From Mycobacteroides salmoniphilum (lineage in GTDB: Bacteria; Actinomycetota; Actinomycetes; Mycobacteriales; Mycobacteriaceae), in contig NZ_CP024633.1 of assembly GCF_004924335.1 (NCBI RefSeq), positions 3,596,001 through 3,660,000 of the forward strand: 64,000 nucleotides of DNA. Reading direction: 5' to 3'. The notes below the pieces were generated by a model. The model did not search any database, was not told where the DNA came from, and was given only the letters and a program-made list of their open reading frames with translations. The translations under genes were made by a program, and so were the position numbers. Every line of letters begins with the position of its first letter. The first letter of the stretch is position 1. Shown here in pieces: positions 41,860 through 51,148 of this stretch.

Positions 41860-42528
41860 GTGCGCTGGTCGGAAGCCGACGGAGGGCGTTCATTTCTGCG
41901 GGCACTGCCCGTCCTGTCCGGCAGTGCTCCACCCTTTGACATCGGCGATGCTCCCGCCGAACCGCTCCCCTTGTTCGTCGAATGGATCGAGCAGGCTGCG
42001 CGGGCCGGCGTACCGGAGCCGCATGCCATGACGATCTCGACGGTCGATGCCCAGGGTGCACCGCGCGCACGAGTGCTGATTTTGAAGGCCATCGACGAGA
42101 CTGGTTGGCATTTCGCGGCGAGCTCGGTGAGCCAGAAGGGGCGGGACCTCTCCGCTCACCCCGTTGCCGCGCTGACTTTCCATTGGCCGGCGGTCGTCCG
42201 GCAGGTACGGGTGGTGGGCCCGGTCGTCGACGACGGTGCGCAGGCGAGCGCGGAGGACTTCCTGGGCAGGCCCATCGGATCCCGGGCGATGGCACTGACG
42301 CTGCGGCAGAGCCAGCCGCTGGTGGATGCCGCGGAAATCGACGCCGAGATCGAGAAGGCGCACCGGAAGCTCAGGGACGATCCCGACCTCGTACCCGATG
42401 AGTGGGTGTCGTATGCGGTGCAGCCGGCGCAGATCGAGTTCTGGCAGGGCTCCCCCGACCGCAAGCACCTGCGTCTCGGCTATCAGCGGGTCGAGGAGGG
42501 GTGGGAGCGTACGCAGCTCTGGCCATGA
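41860..42528 (+). CDS. Pyridoxamine-5'-phosphate-oxidase-family flavoprotein (PdxH/PhzG-like)
   Basis: 222 residues. The FMN-binding region has HAMTISTVDAQGAPRARVLI and LKAIDETGWHFAAS. The PdxH-type C-terminal dimerisation segment is EFWQGSPDRKHLRLGYQR. This fits PNPOx enzymes that make pyridoxal phosphate, or PhzG-like relatives; the motif RKHLR differs from the usual RLHDR, so PLP synthesis is not certain. The GTG at 41860 has a perfect GAGGAGG site; the ATG at 41806 is inferior. Confidence 0.82.
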   Translation: MRWSEADGGRSFLRALPVLSGSAPPFDIGDAPAEPLPLFVEWIEQAARAGVPEPHAMTISTVDAQGAPRARVLILKAIDETGWHFAASSVSQKGRDLSAHPVAALTFHWPAVVRQVRVVGPVVDDGAQASAEDFLGRPIGSRAMALTLRQSQPLVDAAEIDAEIEKAHRKLRDDPDLVPDEWVSYAVQPAQIEFWQGSPDRKHLRLGYQRVEEGWERTQLWP

Positions 42529-42563
42529 TCGGGGAACTGCTTGGCATGTGCGTTCGACGTCAT

Positions 42564-42581
42564 CTTACTTTCGAGTAAGGT
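42564..42581 (+). promoter_or_regulatory. Operator-like palindrome overlapping a -10 box
   Basis: CTTACT (42564-42569) and AGTAAG (42574-42579) are perfect arms around TTCG. The right arm overlaps TAAGGT (42576-42581), a -10 hexamer ending 7 nt before GTG 42589. The arrangement predicts a leaderless mRNA under a dimeric repressor, TetR-type by size. The regulator is not identified. Confidence 0.6.
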
Positions 42582-42588
42582 ACGTGAC

Positions 42589-43059
42589 GTGAGTGCATCT
42601 CCGACCTACAAGATCTGGCAGCGTCTGCAGAACAAGCCCGGCGGCTCCGCCCTGTTCTCCGCCGCCATGATGGCCCGCGTCCCCTACTTCGCCTCGGTGG
42701 TGCCGCACGTGCACCGGATGGAACCGGGCTATTGCGAGGTAACCGCCCCCAAGTGGTACTTCGTCTACAACCACCTCAAGACCTTCCACGCGATCGCCGC
42801 GTGCAACCTGGCCGAGGTCGCGATGGGGATGCTGATGGAGGCCACCACCCCGTCCTCGCATCGCTGGATCCCCAAGGCGATGAATGTTCAGTACCTCGGC
42901 AAGGCCACCACCTCACTACGCGCGGTCGCCAAGCTGGAGGGCCTCGACTTCGCCTCGATCACCGAGGGCACCGATGTCGTGGTGCCGATCAGCATCACCG
43001 ACCGTGACGGCAAGGAAGTGGTGAAGGCAGAGATCACCACCTGGGTGACCCCCGCCTAG
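42589..43059 (+). CDS. Hotdog-fold DUF4442 protein (thioesterase-like)
   Basis: About 156 residues. It resembles DUF4442/PaaI-like hotdog proteins: FSAAMMARVPYFASVVPHVH, the substrate-cavity helix HLKTFHAIAACNLAEVAMGM, and the strands IPKAMNVQYLGKATTSLRAV. Such proteins usually hydrolyse or bind acyl-CoA thioesters. The GTG at 42589 fits the -10 box; the frame opens 48 bp upstream, inside the palindrome. The P450 gene follows 43 bp later. Confidence 0.75.
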   Translation: MSASPTYKIWQRLQNKPGGSALFSAAMMARVPYFASVVPHVHRMEPGYCEVTAPKWYFVYNHLKTFHAIAACNLAEVAMGMLMEATTPSSHRWIPKAMNVQYLGKATTSLRAVAKLEGLDFASITEGTDVVVPISITDRDGKEVVKAEITTWVTPA

Positions 43060-43089
43060 CGCCCGCGACCGGCGGTCAAATTCAGCCGT

Positions 43090-43095
43090 TACGGT
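43090..43095 (+). promoter_or_regulatory. -10 hexamer for the cytochrome P450 gene
   Basis: TACGGT ends 7 nt before the ATG at 43103, compatible with a leaderless mRNA. GGTCAAAT occurs here and 18 bp upstream as a direct repeat of unknown meaning. Confidence 0.4.
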
Positions 43096-43102
43096 CAAAT
43101 CT

Positions 43103-44386
43103 ATGGTGCGCCACGCGCACACTCCGGCTATGGCGACTGCACTATCCGAAATCGAAGACGCCGGCCGACTATTGGCCGATCCGTCCGCGTACGCAGACGA
43201 GCCCCGTCTGCACGATGCGCTGACCCTGCTACGGCGTGAACAGCCCGTGACGAAGGTCGTTACTGACAACTACCGACCGTTCTGGGCGATCACCAAGCAC
43301 GACGACATCATGGACGTTGAGCGCGACAACGCACTCTGGATCAACGAACCGCGTCCGCTGCTGATGAACCTCGAGCAGGAGGCCGAGCTGGACCGGCAGG
43401 CGGCGATGGGCATCGAGCTCAAAACCCTTGTCCATATCGACGACCCCAAACACCGCGTGCTGCGCGCCATCGGAGCCGACTGGTTCCGGCCAAAGGCCAT
43501 GCGGGACATGAAAATCCGCACCGACGAGCTGGCCGCCAGATACGTGAACAAGTTGATGGAGGCCGGCGGAACCTGCGACTTCGCCCAGGACGTGGCCGTG
43601 CACTTTCCCCTGTACGTCATCATGTCGCTGCTCGGCATTCCCGAGTCGGATTTCGACCGCATGCTCAAGCTCACCCAGGAACTCTTCGGCGGCGACGACA
43701 CCGAATTCCAGCGCGGCGCGACTCCGGAGGAGCAGCTGCTGGCGCTGCTGGACTTCTTCGGATACTTCAGCGGGCTCACCGCATCCCGGCGCGAAAACCC
43801 CACCCGCGACCTGGCATCGACCATCGCGAATGCCAAGGTCGATGGCGAGCCACTCTCCGATGTCGACATCGCGTCGTACTACACGATCATCGCCACCGCC
43901 GGACACGACACCACCAGCGCCACGATTGCCGGTGGCCTGGAAGCACTTCTGGAGCACCCGCACCAGCTCGCGCGACTACGCAAAAACCCCGACCTCATGC
44001 CCTTGGCGGTCGACGAGATGATCCGCTGGGTGACACCGGTCAAGGAATTCATGCGAACAGCGACCGCGGACACCGAGATTCGCGGAGTACCCATCGCCGA
44101 AGGCGAATCGGTTCTGCTGTCCTACCCGTCGGGTAACCGCGACGAAGACACCTTCGCCAATCCGTTCACCTTCGATGTGGGACGAGACCCCAATAAACAC
44201 TTGGCATTCGGGTTCGGTGTGCACTTCTGTTTAGGAGCGGCACTGGCACGAATGGAGGTCAACAGCTTCTTCTCGGCACTACTCCCCCGGCTGGAGTCCA
44301 TCGAGATCGACGGGAATGTCGAGCGGACGTCGACCATATTCGTCGGCGGTATCAAACACCTGCCGATCCGCTACGCCCTGCGGTGA
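43103..44386 (+). CDS. Cytochrome P450
   Basis: 427 residues, soluble bacterial class I type. The oxygen-binding I-helix motif AGHDTTSATIAGG is near residue 267. The ExxR motif is in LAVDEMIRWVTP. The haem-binding loop FGFGVHFCLGAALAR has the axial Cys at residue 376. It needs ferredoxin and ferredoxin reductase, which are not adjacent (a reductase lies at 57018-58223). Substrate and CYP family number cannot be set by eye. An alternative ATG lies nine codons downstream. Confidence 0.93.
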   Translation: MVRHAHTPAMATALSEIEDAGRLLADPSAYADEPRLHDALTLLRREQPVTKVVTDNYRPFWAITKHDDIMDVERDNALWINEPRPLLMNLEQEAELDRQAAMGIELKTLVHIDDPKHRVLRAIGADWFRPKAMRDMKIRTDELAARYVNKLMEAGGTCDFAQDVAVHFPLYVIMSLLGIPESDFDRMLKLTQELFGGDDTEFQRGATPEEQLLALLDFFGYFSGLTASRRENPTRDLASTIANAKVDGEPLSDVDIASYYTIIATAGHDTTSATIAGGLEALLEHPHQLARLRKNPDLMPLAVDEMIRWVTPVKEFMRTATADTEIRGVPIAEGESVLLSYPSGNRDEDTFANPFTFDVGRDPNKHLAFGFGVHFCLGAALARMEVNSFFSALLPRLESIEIDGNVERTSTIFVGGIKHLPIRYALR

Positions 44387-44395
44387 CGGCGGCGA

Positions 44396-45898
44396 TCAGG
44401 TGAGCCGCGCGGAACCATCCGCCGCGACTTCGATTGACGCACCGGCGATATCGGTGTCCGCGATCTGCGCCGCCGCAGCGCGGTCGTCGATCTTGGCGAA
44501 GGTACGCGCCCCGGTGGGGGTACGCACGCTCACGAATGTCTGGAATGGCGATCCGTCTCGTCCATAGTTGACGGTCCAGGCCTCGACGGTTGCCGCGCCC
44601 GAATACCCATCGGCCGCCGCGGTTCTGGGCTCCCGATCGACGTCGGACTGCACGTCCTCGTACCTGAAGCCGGATGTGGGCGGCTCGGTTCCGTAGATTC
44701 CGAATGCGTGCTTGGTGAGGTATCCGCCATTGGCTGTGATCAGCCCCTTAGCACCGGGACGCTCACGCAGCCGCTCGGCCATGGTGGCAATGGAATGGGT
44801 CACGTAGTTGCACCAGGGGCCACCGGCGAACGTGAGTCCACCGGTGACCGTGAGCGGCCGCGCCGGGTCATCGAGCGCCACTCCCAGCTCGGTGGCCGCG
44901 ACCTGCACCGCCGAGGGGAAACACGAATAGATGTCGATCAGGTCCACGTCATCGGTTCCCAGACCGGCGATATCGAATGCGCGCTTGCCCGCAAGGCGGA
45001 TGGCCGGAGACCGATGCAGCTCGTCGCGTTCACTGAGCGCGAAGGTGTCGTTGGCCTGGCTGCCAGCGAGCGGAAATATCCAGCGGTCCTTAGGAATTCG
45101 GAGCCGTCGCGCTGTCTCTAGTGAGGTGAGCAGCAGCACCGCCCCCTGCTCGACCATGTTGTTGGAGTTCATCAGCTTGGTGTACGGCGAGCTGATCCAC
45201 CGATTGTCGGGACCGGGTGTGGCGATCTGCTCGGCGGTGTACGCATCGTTGGACCAGGCATGCACGTTGTTCACGGCCACGGCGTTGAAGCGCTGCCACA
45301 GCTGAGAAATCGCGGCGCGATGGTCGGCGACGGACACACCGTTGGCGACCCGAATCGCCTGCTCGAACAGCGGATACACATGGCCGGGAGAGATCAGGCC
45401 AATGGTGGTCTCGGCACCGCCCACCTGATCCATGCGGCCGCCGAGAATGGCTGGTTCGGCAATGGATTCGTCTTGCGTGGTCCACGTGGGCTGGACACCG
45501 GTGGCCATCATCTTGTTGCGCGACCGCCACATCTCCGCCCCGCCGATGAGAACCACCTCGGCATCCCCGGCGAGAATGTCCGCGGCCGCATGGTTGACCA
45601 ACAGCTGCGGCGAGTTGCCGCTGGGCCCGGTGTAGAACGTGCGCTTGGGCGCCGAACCCAGGCGTTCACCGAGCAGCACGCCGGGGTCGCGATACTTCCA
45701 CGAGAAGATGTTCGCCACGGACACCGTGTCGATCGCGGTGAGCAACTCGGCCGCCCCCGCATCCTCGGCCGCCAGCCGGGCCGCTCGCTCCATAAGATCG
45801 AGGGGTTCGGGGATCTCGGAGAACGGACAATCGGCATCCGTCCGCTGGTTGACCTGTCCGGTACCGACGAGGACCGGCGTGCGAGGGTCGAGGGCCAT
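44396..45898 (-). CDS. Thiolase-superfamily protein (acetyl-CoA acetyltransferase-like)
   Basis: 500 residues. Thiolase-like features are RTPVLVGTGQVNQR, VVLIGGAEMWRSRNKMMATG, the late segment DLIDIYSCFPSAVQVAATEL and LTFAGGPWCNYVTHSIATMA. The usual catalytic Cys of degradative thiolases is not obvious near residue 90, so it may be a diverged, non-thiolytic member such as the Rv1867-type proteins. The ATG at 45898 has TACCAT 6 nt upstream and an adjacent palindrome, so it has its own promoter although it lies 47 bp after eutC. Confidence 0.8.
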   Translation of the reverse strand: MALDPRTPVLVGTGQVNQRTDADCPFSEIPEPLDLMERAARLAAEDAGAAELLTAIDTVSVANIFSWKYRDPGVLLGERLGSAPKRTFYTGPSGNSPQLLVNHAAADILAGDAEVVLIGGAEMWRSRNKMMATGVQPTWTTQDESIAEPAILGGRMDQVGGAETTIGLISPGHVYPLFEQAIRVANGVSVADHRAAISQLWQRFNAVAVNNVHAWSNDAYTAEQIATPGPDNRWISSPYTKLMNSNNMVEQGAVLLLTSLETARRLRIPKDRWIFPLAGSQANDTFALSERDELHRSPAIRLAGKRAFDIAGLGTDDVDLIDIYSCFPSAVQVAATELGVALDDPARPLTVTGGLTFAGGPWCNYVTHSIATMAERLRERPGAKGLITANGGYLTKHAFGIYGTEPPTSGFRYEDVQSDVDREPRTAAADGYSGAATVEAWTVNYGRDGSPFQTFVSVRTPTGARTFAKIDDRAAAAQIADTDIAGASIEVAADGSARLT

Positions 45899-45904
45899 GA
45901 GCCG

Positions 45905-45928
45905 ATGGTAACCAACCACCCGGTTGGT
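45905..45928 (-). promoter_or_regulatory. Palindromic operator beside a -10 box for the thiolase-like gene
   Basis: ACCAACC (45911-45917) and GGTTGGT (45922-45928) are perfect 7-bp arms with a 4-bp centre. Directly downstream on the minus strand, TACCAT (45910-45905) ends 6 nt before the ATG at 45898. A repressor bound between -35 and -10 would block the promoter. The pattern is TetR-like; the regulator is unknown. Confidence 0.65.
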
Positions 45929-45945
45929 CCCGGAGGGCCATCCCG

Positions 45946-46731
45946 CTACGTGGTGAGAGCGGGCCCGGACCCCTCGATCTGACTACCCGCGCCCGTCATG
46001 TCCTTGAGGGCGACGCCTGATCGACCGATCTCACGTGCGCCCGCCACCAGGGCGGCAACGACCTGCGCCGCCTGGTCGTAGCCCAACCCTTCCGGCGGAT
46101 GGATGTTGGACACGCAATTACGTTGTGCATCACTGCATCCGACAACAGGATTGTGTGTGAGGTATATCCCGACGCTGTCGGCGACGGACAGGCCGGGACG
46201 TTCCCCGATGAGTACCAGGACAGTGTCGACGCCAAGTGCGACGCCGATGTGGTCACCCAGGGCCACCCGCGCCTGTGTCGCGATGACGAGCGGCGCGATC
46301 GAATATCCGTGAAGCCGCTGGTGTAGCGCCTGTAATAGCGGGACCCCGTGGTCGTCGAGGGCGCGCGGAGACAAACCGTCAGCCAGCACGATGCCGATAT
46401 CGGCGGCGGAATCCGACAGCACATCCAGCGCGCCATCGGCGGGAGCCCGACCCAGGTCCGGGCGGCGTAAATACTCGGATCGATCGCCCGCCCGGCTGGT
46501 CACCCGCAGCGGCGTACCCAATCCGAGACCGTCGATACGGCCGGCCAGGGCGCGTGCGTCCAGCGGCGTGTGCACCGCGTCGCGAGCGGCAGCGTGTGCG
46601 GTCCCGAACTCCAGCACTCGACTGGTGGGCAACGCATCCCCACTGCGCCCCAACCCGATTCGTGACTGCGTGGAACGGCGTAACGTATCCCAGATATCCT
46701 CCGCCGCTCCGTTGTTCGCGACATCACTCAT
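45946..46731 (-). CDS. eutC: Ethanolamine ammonia-lyase small subunit
   Basis: 261 residues. It has the EutC core QSRIGLGRSGDALPTSRVLE, DIGIVLADGLSPRALDDHGV, LIGERPGLSVADSVGIYLTH and CSDAQRNCVSNIHPPEGLGY. With EutB it forms the adenosylcobalamin enzyme that splits ethanolamine into acetaldehyde and ammonia. The start overlaps the eutB stop by 4 bp. It lacks the long N-terminal targeting sequence of microcompartment-associated EutC. Confidence 0.95.
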   Translation of the reverse strand: MSDVANNGAAEDIWDTLRRSTQSRIGLGRSGDALPTSRVLEFGTAHAAARDAVHTPLDARALAGRIDGLGLGTPLRVTSRAGDRSEYLRRPDLGRAPADGALDVLSDSAADIGIVLADGLSPRALDDHGVPLLQALHQRLHGYSIAPLVIATQARVALGDHIGVALGVDTVLVLIGERPGLSVADSVGIYLTHNPVVGCSDAQRNCVSNIHPPEGLGYDQAAQVVAALVAGAREIGRSGVALKDMTGAGSQIEGSGPALTT

Positions 46732-48131
46732 AACAGCGCCCGCAACGGCGAGTCGTTGACCGCAATTTCACGCAGCCCCCCATCGCGGTCCAGCATGCCC
46801 ATGCGCTCAAGCCAGTCGTTGAACTCCGGGGCCGGCCGCAAGCCGAAGGTGCGACGCGCGAACAGCGCATCGTGGAAGGACAGACTCTGGTATCCGAGCA
46901 TGACGTCGTCGGCCCCGGGCACCGCGATGACAAACGCAACCCCCGCGGCCGTGAGCACGGTGAGCAGGACGTCCATATCATCCGAATCAGCCTCGGCATG
47001 ATTGGTGTAGCAGACATCCACCCCCATCGGGAGCCCCAGAAGCTTGCCGCAGAAGTGATCCTCCAGGCCAGCCCTGATGATCTGCTTCCCGTCGTAAAGG
47101 TATTCCGGCCCAATGAATCCCACAACGGTATTGACCAGGAGTGGTTCCACCTCCCGCGCGACCGCATAGGCCCGGGCCTCTAGCGTCTGCTGATCTACCG
47201 CGACGCCACCCACCCCGAGATGCGCCCCAGCCGAGAGCGCCGATCCCTGGCCCGTCTCCAGGTACATGACGTTATTACCCACGGTGCCCCGCGCCAGCGA
47301 ACGCCCGGCCTCATTCGCCTCACGCAGGAGCGCCAGGTTGACCCCAAAGCTCTCGTTGGCACCCTCGGTACCGGCGATCGACTGAAAAACCAAGTCCACC
47401 GGTAGATTTCGCTCGATGAGCTCCATGGTGGTGGTGACGTGCGCGAGCACGCACGACTGTGTGGGGATGTCGAATCTCAGGCGAATGTCGTCGATGAGAC
47501 GCAGCAGGTCGGCCGCGGCATGTGGGGAATCGGTCGCCGGATTGATGCCGATGACGGCGTCGCCGCAACCCAGTAGCAGACCGTCGAGGGTGGCAGCGGC
47601 GATACCGCGCGCGTCGTCGGTGGGATGGTTGGGCTGCAATCGGGTCGCCAACGTGCCCGGCAGTCCGATGGTCGTACGAAAAGCACTATGGTTGCGCACC
47701 GCGGCACCGACGGCAATGAGGTCCTGATTGCGCATCAGCTTGCTGACAGCAGCCACCATCTCCGGAGTCAATCCGAGCGAAATATCCCTGAGCGACTGCG
47801 CCCCATGGGGTTTGGTGATGGTCTCCAGTAACCAGTCGCGGAAATCGCCGACGGTGAGATGCGAGATCACCGCGAAGGCCTCCGCATCATGGCTGTCAAT
47901 GATCAGCCGGGTGACCTCGTCGGTGTCGTACGGGACGATCTCCTCGGACAGGAAGTCCGCGAGCGGTACCTCGGCGAGTACCCACCGTGCGGCGGCCCGC
48001 TCGGCGTCCGACTGCGCCGCGCAGCCCGCGAGCTCGTCACCGGACCGAGGCGGCGAGGCCTTCGCGAGAACTTCGGCGAGCGACCTGAACTGGTACGTGA
48101 CCGGCCCGACAATGTGGCGAAAAGTGCTCAT
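46728..48131 (-). CDS. eutB: Ethanolamine ammonia-lyase large subunit
   Basis: 467 residues, TIM-barrel subunit that binds ethanolamine and the B12 cofactor. Motifs are YDTDEVTRLIIDSHDAEAFA, GLPGTLATRLQPNHPTDDAR, GINPATDSPHAAADLLRLID, FQSIAGTEGANESFGVNLAL (substrate Glu) and the late PMGVDVCYTNHAEADSDDMD. It starts 7 bp after the permease. No microcompartment shell, EutA reactivase, EutD or EutE lies in the window, so the acetaldehyde is not obviously sequestered. Confidence 0.96.
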   Translation of the reverse strand: MSTFRHIVGPVTYQFRSLAEVLAKASPPRSGDELAGCAAQSDAERAAARWVLAEVPLADFLSEEIVPYDTDEVTRLIIDSHDAEAFAVISHLTVGDFRDWLLETITKPHGAQSLRDISLGLTPEMVAAVSKLMRNQDLIAVGAAVRNHSAFRTTIGLPGTLATRLQPNHPTDDARGIAAATLDGLLLGCGDAVIGINPATDSPHAAADLLRLIDDIRLRFDIPTQSCVLAHVTTTMELIERNLPVDLVFQSIAGTEGANESFGVNLALLREANEAGRSLARGTVGNNVMYLETGQGSALSAGAHLGVGGVAVDQQTLEARAYAVAREVEPLLVNTVVGFIGPEYLYDGKQIIRAGLEDHFCGKLLGLPMGVDVCYTNHAEADSDDMDVLLTVLTAAGVAFVIAVPGADDVMLGYQSLSFHDALFARRTFGLRPAPEFNDWLERMGMLDRDGGLREIAVNDSPLRALL

Positions 48132-48138
48132 AATGTGC

Positions 48139-49602
48139 CTATTTCAGTTCGTTCTCGGCTTCTGCAAGCGCCGCGAACTCCTCGTCCGGGGAGTTCGCGA
48201 CCAAACGGTGACGGCTATACAACCCAAAATACGCCATAAACAGGATGAATACGCCGAACGTGGCGAAAGCCGCGGTGGTATCGACGATGAATGTCGCCAC
48301 CACCGCAGCACAGGCGATCACGAGCGCGAACCCGCTGGTGGCGATGCCACCCGGGGTGCGGTACGGCCGCGGCATCTCCGGCTCGCGAATGCGCAGCACA
48401 ATGTGGCTCACCATCATCAGCACATAGCTCAGTGCCGCACCGAACACCGCCATGTTGAGCAGCATCGCCCCTTTACCGCTGAGCGACAACAGGAATCCGA
48501 TGATTCCGGGCACGATCAGCGCCAGCACGGGAGCCTTCCTACTGTTGGTGACCGACAACCCGGTCGGTAGGTAGCCTGCCCGGGACAACGCGAAGGTCTG
48601 CCGACTGTAGGCGTAGACAATGGAGAAGAAGCTAGCGATGAGTCCGGCCAGCCCGATGTAATTGACCGCCTTGGCCACCGTGGTGGTGCCCAGCGCCTCT
48701 ACCAAGGGATTCCCGGACTGCCCCATCGCTTCGGCGCCGCCCGCTCCGGGCACCAGGATCAGCACGGCCGTACCGGTGACGACAAGCACCAGCATCGCCA
48801 TCACAATGCCGCGCGGGATGTTCTTGGCGGGATCGCGGGCTTCCTCGGCGGCCAGCGGCACGCCCTCGATCGCCAGGAACAACCAGATCGCAAACGGCAC
48901 CGCTGCCCAGATTCCCAAATATCCGTTGGGTAGGAATGCCGATGCACCCGTTGCCGTTTCATCGACGGGAATGTTGGTGAGGTTCTTCGCGTCGAATCGG
49001 CCGACGGCTCCGATGGCGAAGGTGATGAGGCCGACGAGCGCGATCCCCGTGATGATGAACATCGTCCTGAGTGCCTCACCCGCACCGCTGAGGTGGATGC
49101 CGATGAAGATCGCGTACACCGCCAGATAGATCCACCACCCGTCCTTGAGGCCGAACAGGTGCAGTGATTCGACATAACTTCCGATGAAGGTGGCGATGGC
49201 GGCCGGCGCGATCGCGTACTCAATGAGAATTGCGGTCCCCGTGGCGAATCCGCCCCAGGGGCCCATCGCGCGCCGGGCAAAGGTGTACCCGCCGCCCGCG
49301 GTGGGTAATGCCGACGACATCTCCGCCATGCTGAGCACCATGGACAGATACATCGCGGCGATGACGACGGCCGCGATGGCCATCCCGCCGAAACCGCCCT
49401 TGCTCAGGCCGGTGTTCCAGCCGGCGTAGTCTCCGGAAATCACGTAGCTCACGCCGAGCCCCGCCAGCAGCACCCAGCCCGCGGTACCCGATCTCAGCTG
49501 CCGCCGGGCGAGGTAGTCGGCACCTTCGAGGTGCGATTGGACGCCGGCATGATCAAGCGGCGCCTCGGCACGTGAACTGACGGCGTCATCGGGAGTCGAC
49601 AT
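48139..49602 (-). CDS. eat: Ethanolamine permease, APC superfamily
   Basis: 487 residues with twelve predicted helices. The N-terminus has GTAGWVLLAGLGVSYVISGD and YAGWNTGLSKGGFGG, a signature of ethanolamine permeases, then MAEMSSALPTAGGGYTFARR. Assignment to ethanolamine is strengthened by the eutB-eutC genes directly downstream. The ATG at 49602 is chosen over a frame start at 49692 that lies inside mftG. It begins 61 bp after mftG on the same strand; CACAAT upstream is only a weak -10. Confidence 0.9.
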   Translation of the reverse strand: MSTPDDAVSSRAEAPLDHAGVQSHLEGADYLARRQLRSGTAGWVLLAGLGVSYVISGDYAGWNTGLSKGGFGGMAIAAVVIAAMYLSMVLSMAEMSSALPTAGGGYTFARRAMGPWGGFATGTAILIEYAIAPAAIATFIGSYVESLHLFGLKDGWWIYLAVYAIFIGIHLSGAGEALRTMFIITGIALVGLITFAIGAVGRFDAKNLTNIPVDETATGASAFLPNGYLGIWAAVPFAIWLFLAIEGVPLAAEEARDPAKNIPRGIVMAMLVLVVTGTAVLILVPGAGGAEAMGQSGNPLVEALGTTTVAKAVNYIGLAGLIASFFSIVYAYSRQTFALSRAGYLPTGLSVTNSRKAPVLALIVPGIIGFLLSLSGKGAMLLNMAVFGAALSYVLMMVSHIVLRIREPEMPRPYRTPGGIATSGFALVIACAAVVATFIVDTTAAFATFGVFILFMAYFGLYSRHRLVANSPDEEFAALAEAENELK

Positions 49603-49663
49603 CGTCCAATTGTGCGACCGATGGCGTGCGCGCGTGCGGTAGACGCCAAGATTCGCACTCCTG

Positions 49664-51148
49664 TTACGACCACGCAACAAACTGGGCCGCACGATGCCCG
49701 ATCATCGCGATCGTGGCCGCTGGTCCCCGGCTCGGAATGGTCGGCATGATCGACCCGTCGATCACGAACAGCCCATCGATTCCCCTGACACGACAGTACT
49801 TGTCGACGACCGCATGCTTGTCCTCGTCATTGCCCATCGGGGCGGTCGCGCACAGATGCTGCGAGGTGGACCACCGCGGACCACCGAACCGTCGTCCATA
49901 CAGTTCGGTCACCAGACGCACTCCGTCGCGCAAGCGATCCATGTCTGCCGTCTCGCTGTCGTACCGCAAGTCGATGTATACGGGCGCCGCGGGATCGGTC
50001 GAACGCAGTTCAAGCCGGCCGCGACACCTCGGCGTCATCAACGCGACACCGATCTGCCGCGGATCCGCACCGCTCACCGCCACCCCCGCCATGGCTGCGA
50101 ATCCGGTTGTATACGGCCGTATCTCGATACCCATCTGACGATCGGTGTGCAACACAGTGTCCAGAACGGGATAGCCCTGCTGCCCCTCGTCGCCCGTGTC
50201 CAACACCCATTCCGCGTGGTCCATCACCCGGGTACCGACACCGGGCAGGTCGACAACGGGCTCAACGCCCACCGCGCGTAAGTCATCCGCGGGCCCTATC
50301 CCGGACAGCAACAGCAGCTTCGCCGTCTCAATCGCTCCCGCACTCAAAATGATTCGATCGGCGGTCAGCGTACGCACCGAGTTCCCCACCGCCACCTGCA
50401 CACCGGTCGCACGCCCGCCGCCGCAGAGCACCCGCAGCACACGGGTACCTGAGTACACCGCGAGATTTGGGCGCCAACCCGCCCCCTCCAGATATGCGCG
50501 CGCGGGCCCAACTCGCATCCCGCTGTCGATATTGAGCGGCACCAGTCCCACCCCGACACCGGCCTTGCCATTGAGATCCGCCACCACCGAATACCCGCCT
50601 TTGACTGCGAGCTCGGCCAATTCCTTTCCAGCGCTACTCTGTTCGTGCTTTCGGCCGATCGGTATGGGCCCCGACGACCCATGTAACGGGTCATCCCGAA
50701 AGTCACGGTCCGTCTCCATCGCCCGGAAGTGATCGCGAACATCTGCCCAGGCCCATCCCGGCACCGACCATCCGTCAAAATCCGCGGGCCGGCCACGCAC
50801 GAAGTAGCCGCCGTTGATTGCGCCGGAGCCGCCCACCACCGATCCTCGCACCAACTCTGCCTGATCGCCCGTGGACGTCAGCGTCGCCCAGTAGTACGTG
50901 GCTATCTGGCTGTCCGGCCCAATCGGCAGTCGGTACCCGTCGCGTACGCCGTCCTCGTCCGCGGAGGATGCCGGGCCGGCCTCGACAAGCACCACCCGGA
51001 ACGATGGGTCCCCGGAAAGGCGCCCTGCCAGAATCGATCCCGCGCTGCCCGCGCCCACGATGAGCGCATCCGCATGGATCGGCCTGCTCAGGGCCGTAGT
51101 TCCGGTCGGAGCGCACCGAGATCGCGCTCCTGCACAATCCCGGACCAC
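49664..51148 (-). CDS. mftG: Mycofactocin system GMC oxidoreductase
   Basis: FAD-dependent GMC-family dehydrogenase that passes electrons from reduced mycofactocin to respiration (established in M. smegmatis on ethanol). Motifs are the FAD site [60 protein letters not shown], the catalytic-His region [13 protein letters not shown] and [19 protein letters not shown]. The start is problematic: the only standard codon before the FAD motif is GTG 51148, which overlaps mftF by 61 bp. A CTG at 51091 overlaps the mftF stop by 4 bp and may be real. Confidence 0.92.
   Translation of the reverse strand: MVRDCAGARSRCAPTGTTALSRPIHADALIVGAGSAGSILAGRLSGDPSFRVVLVEAGPASSADEDGVRDGYRLPIGPDSQIATYYWATLTSTGDQAELVRGSVVGGSGAINGGYFVRGRPADFDGWSVPGWAWADVRDHFRAMETDRDFRDDPLHGSSGPIPIGRKHEQSSAGKELAELAVKGGYSVVADLNGKAGVGVGLVPLNIDSGMRVGPARAYLEGAGWRPNLAVYSGTRVLRVLCGGGRATGVQVAVGNSVRTLTADRIILSAGAIETAKLLLLSGIGPADDLRAVGVEPVVDLPGVGTRVMDHAEWVLDTGDEGQQGYPVLDTVLHTDRQMGIEIRPYTTGFAAMAGVAVSGADPRQIGVALMTPRCRGRLELRSTDPAAPVYIDLRYDSETADMDRLRDGVRLVTELYGRRFGGPRWSTSQHLCATAPMGNDEDKHAVVDKYCRVRGIDGLFVIDGSIMPTIPSRGPAATIAMIGHRAAQFVAWS

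Noticed and set aside
44396-49602. Ethanolamine microcompartment
   Set aside because: No shell (BMC) proteins, EutA, EutD, EutE or EutQ; only permease, eutB and eutC are present.
49603-49663. Possible cobalamin riboswitch ahead of the B12-dependent eut genes
   Set aside because: The gap to mftG is only 61 bp, too short for the ~200-nt element, and no B12-box-like sequence was seen.
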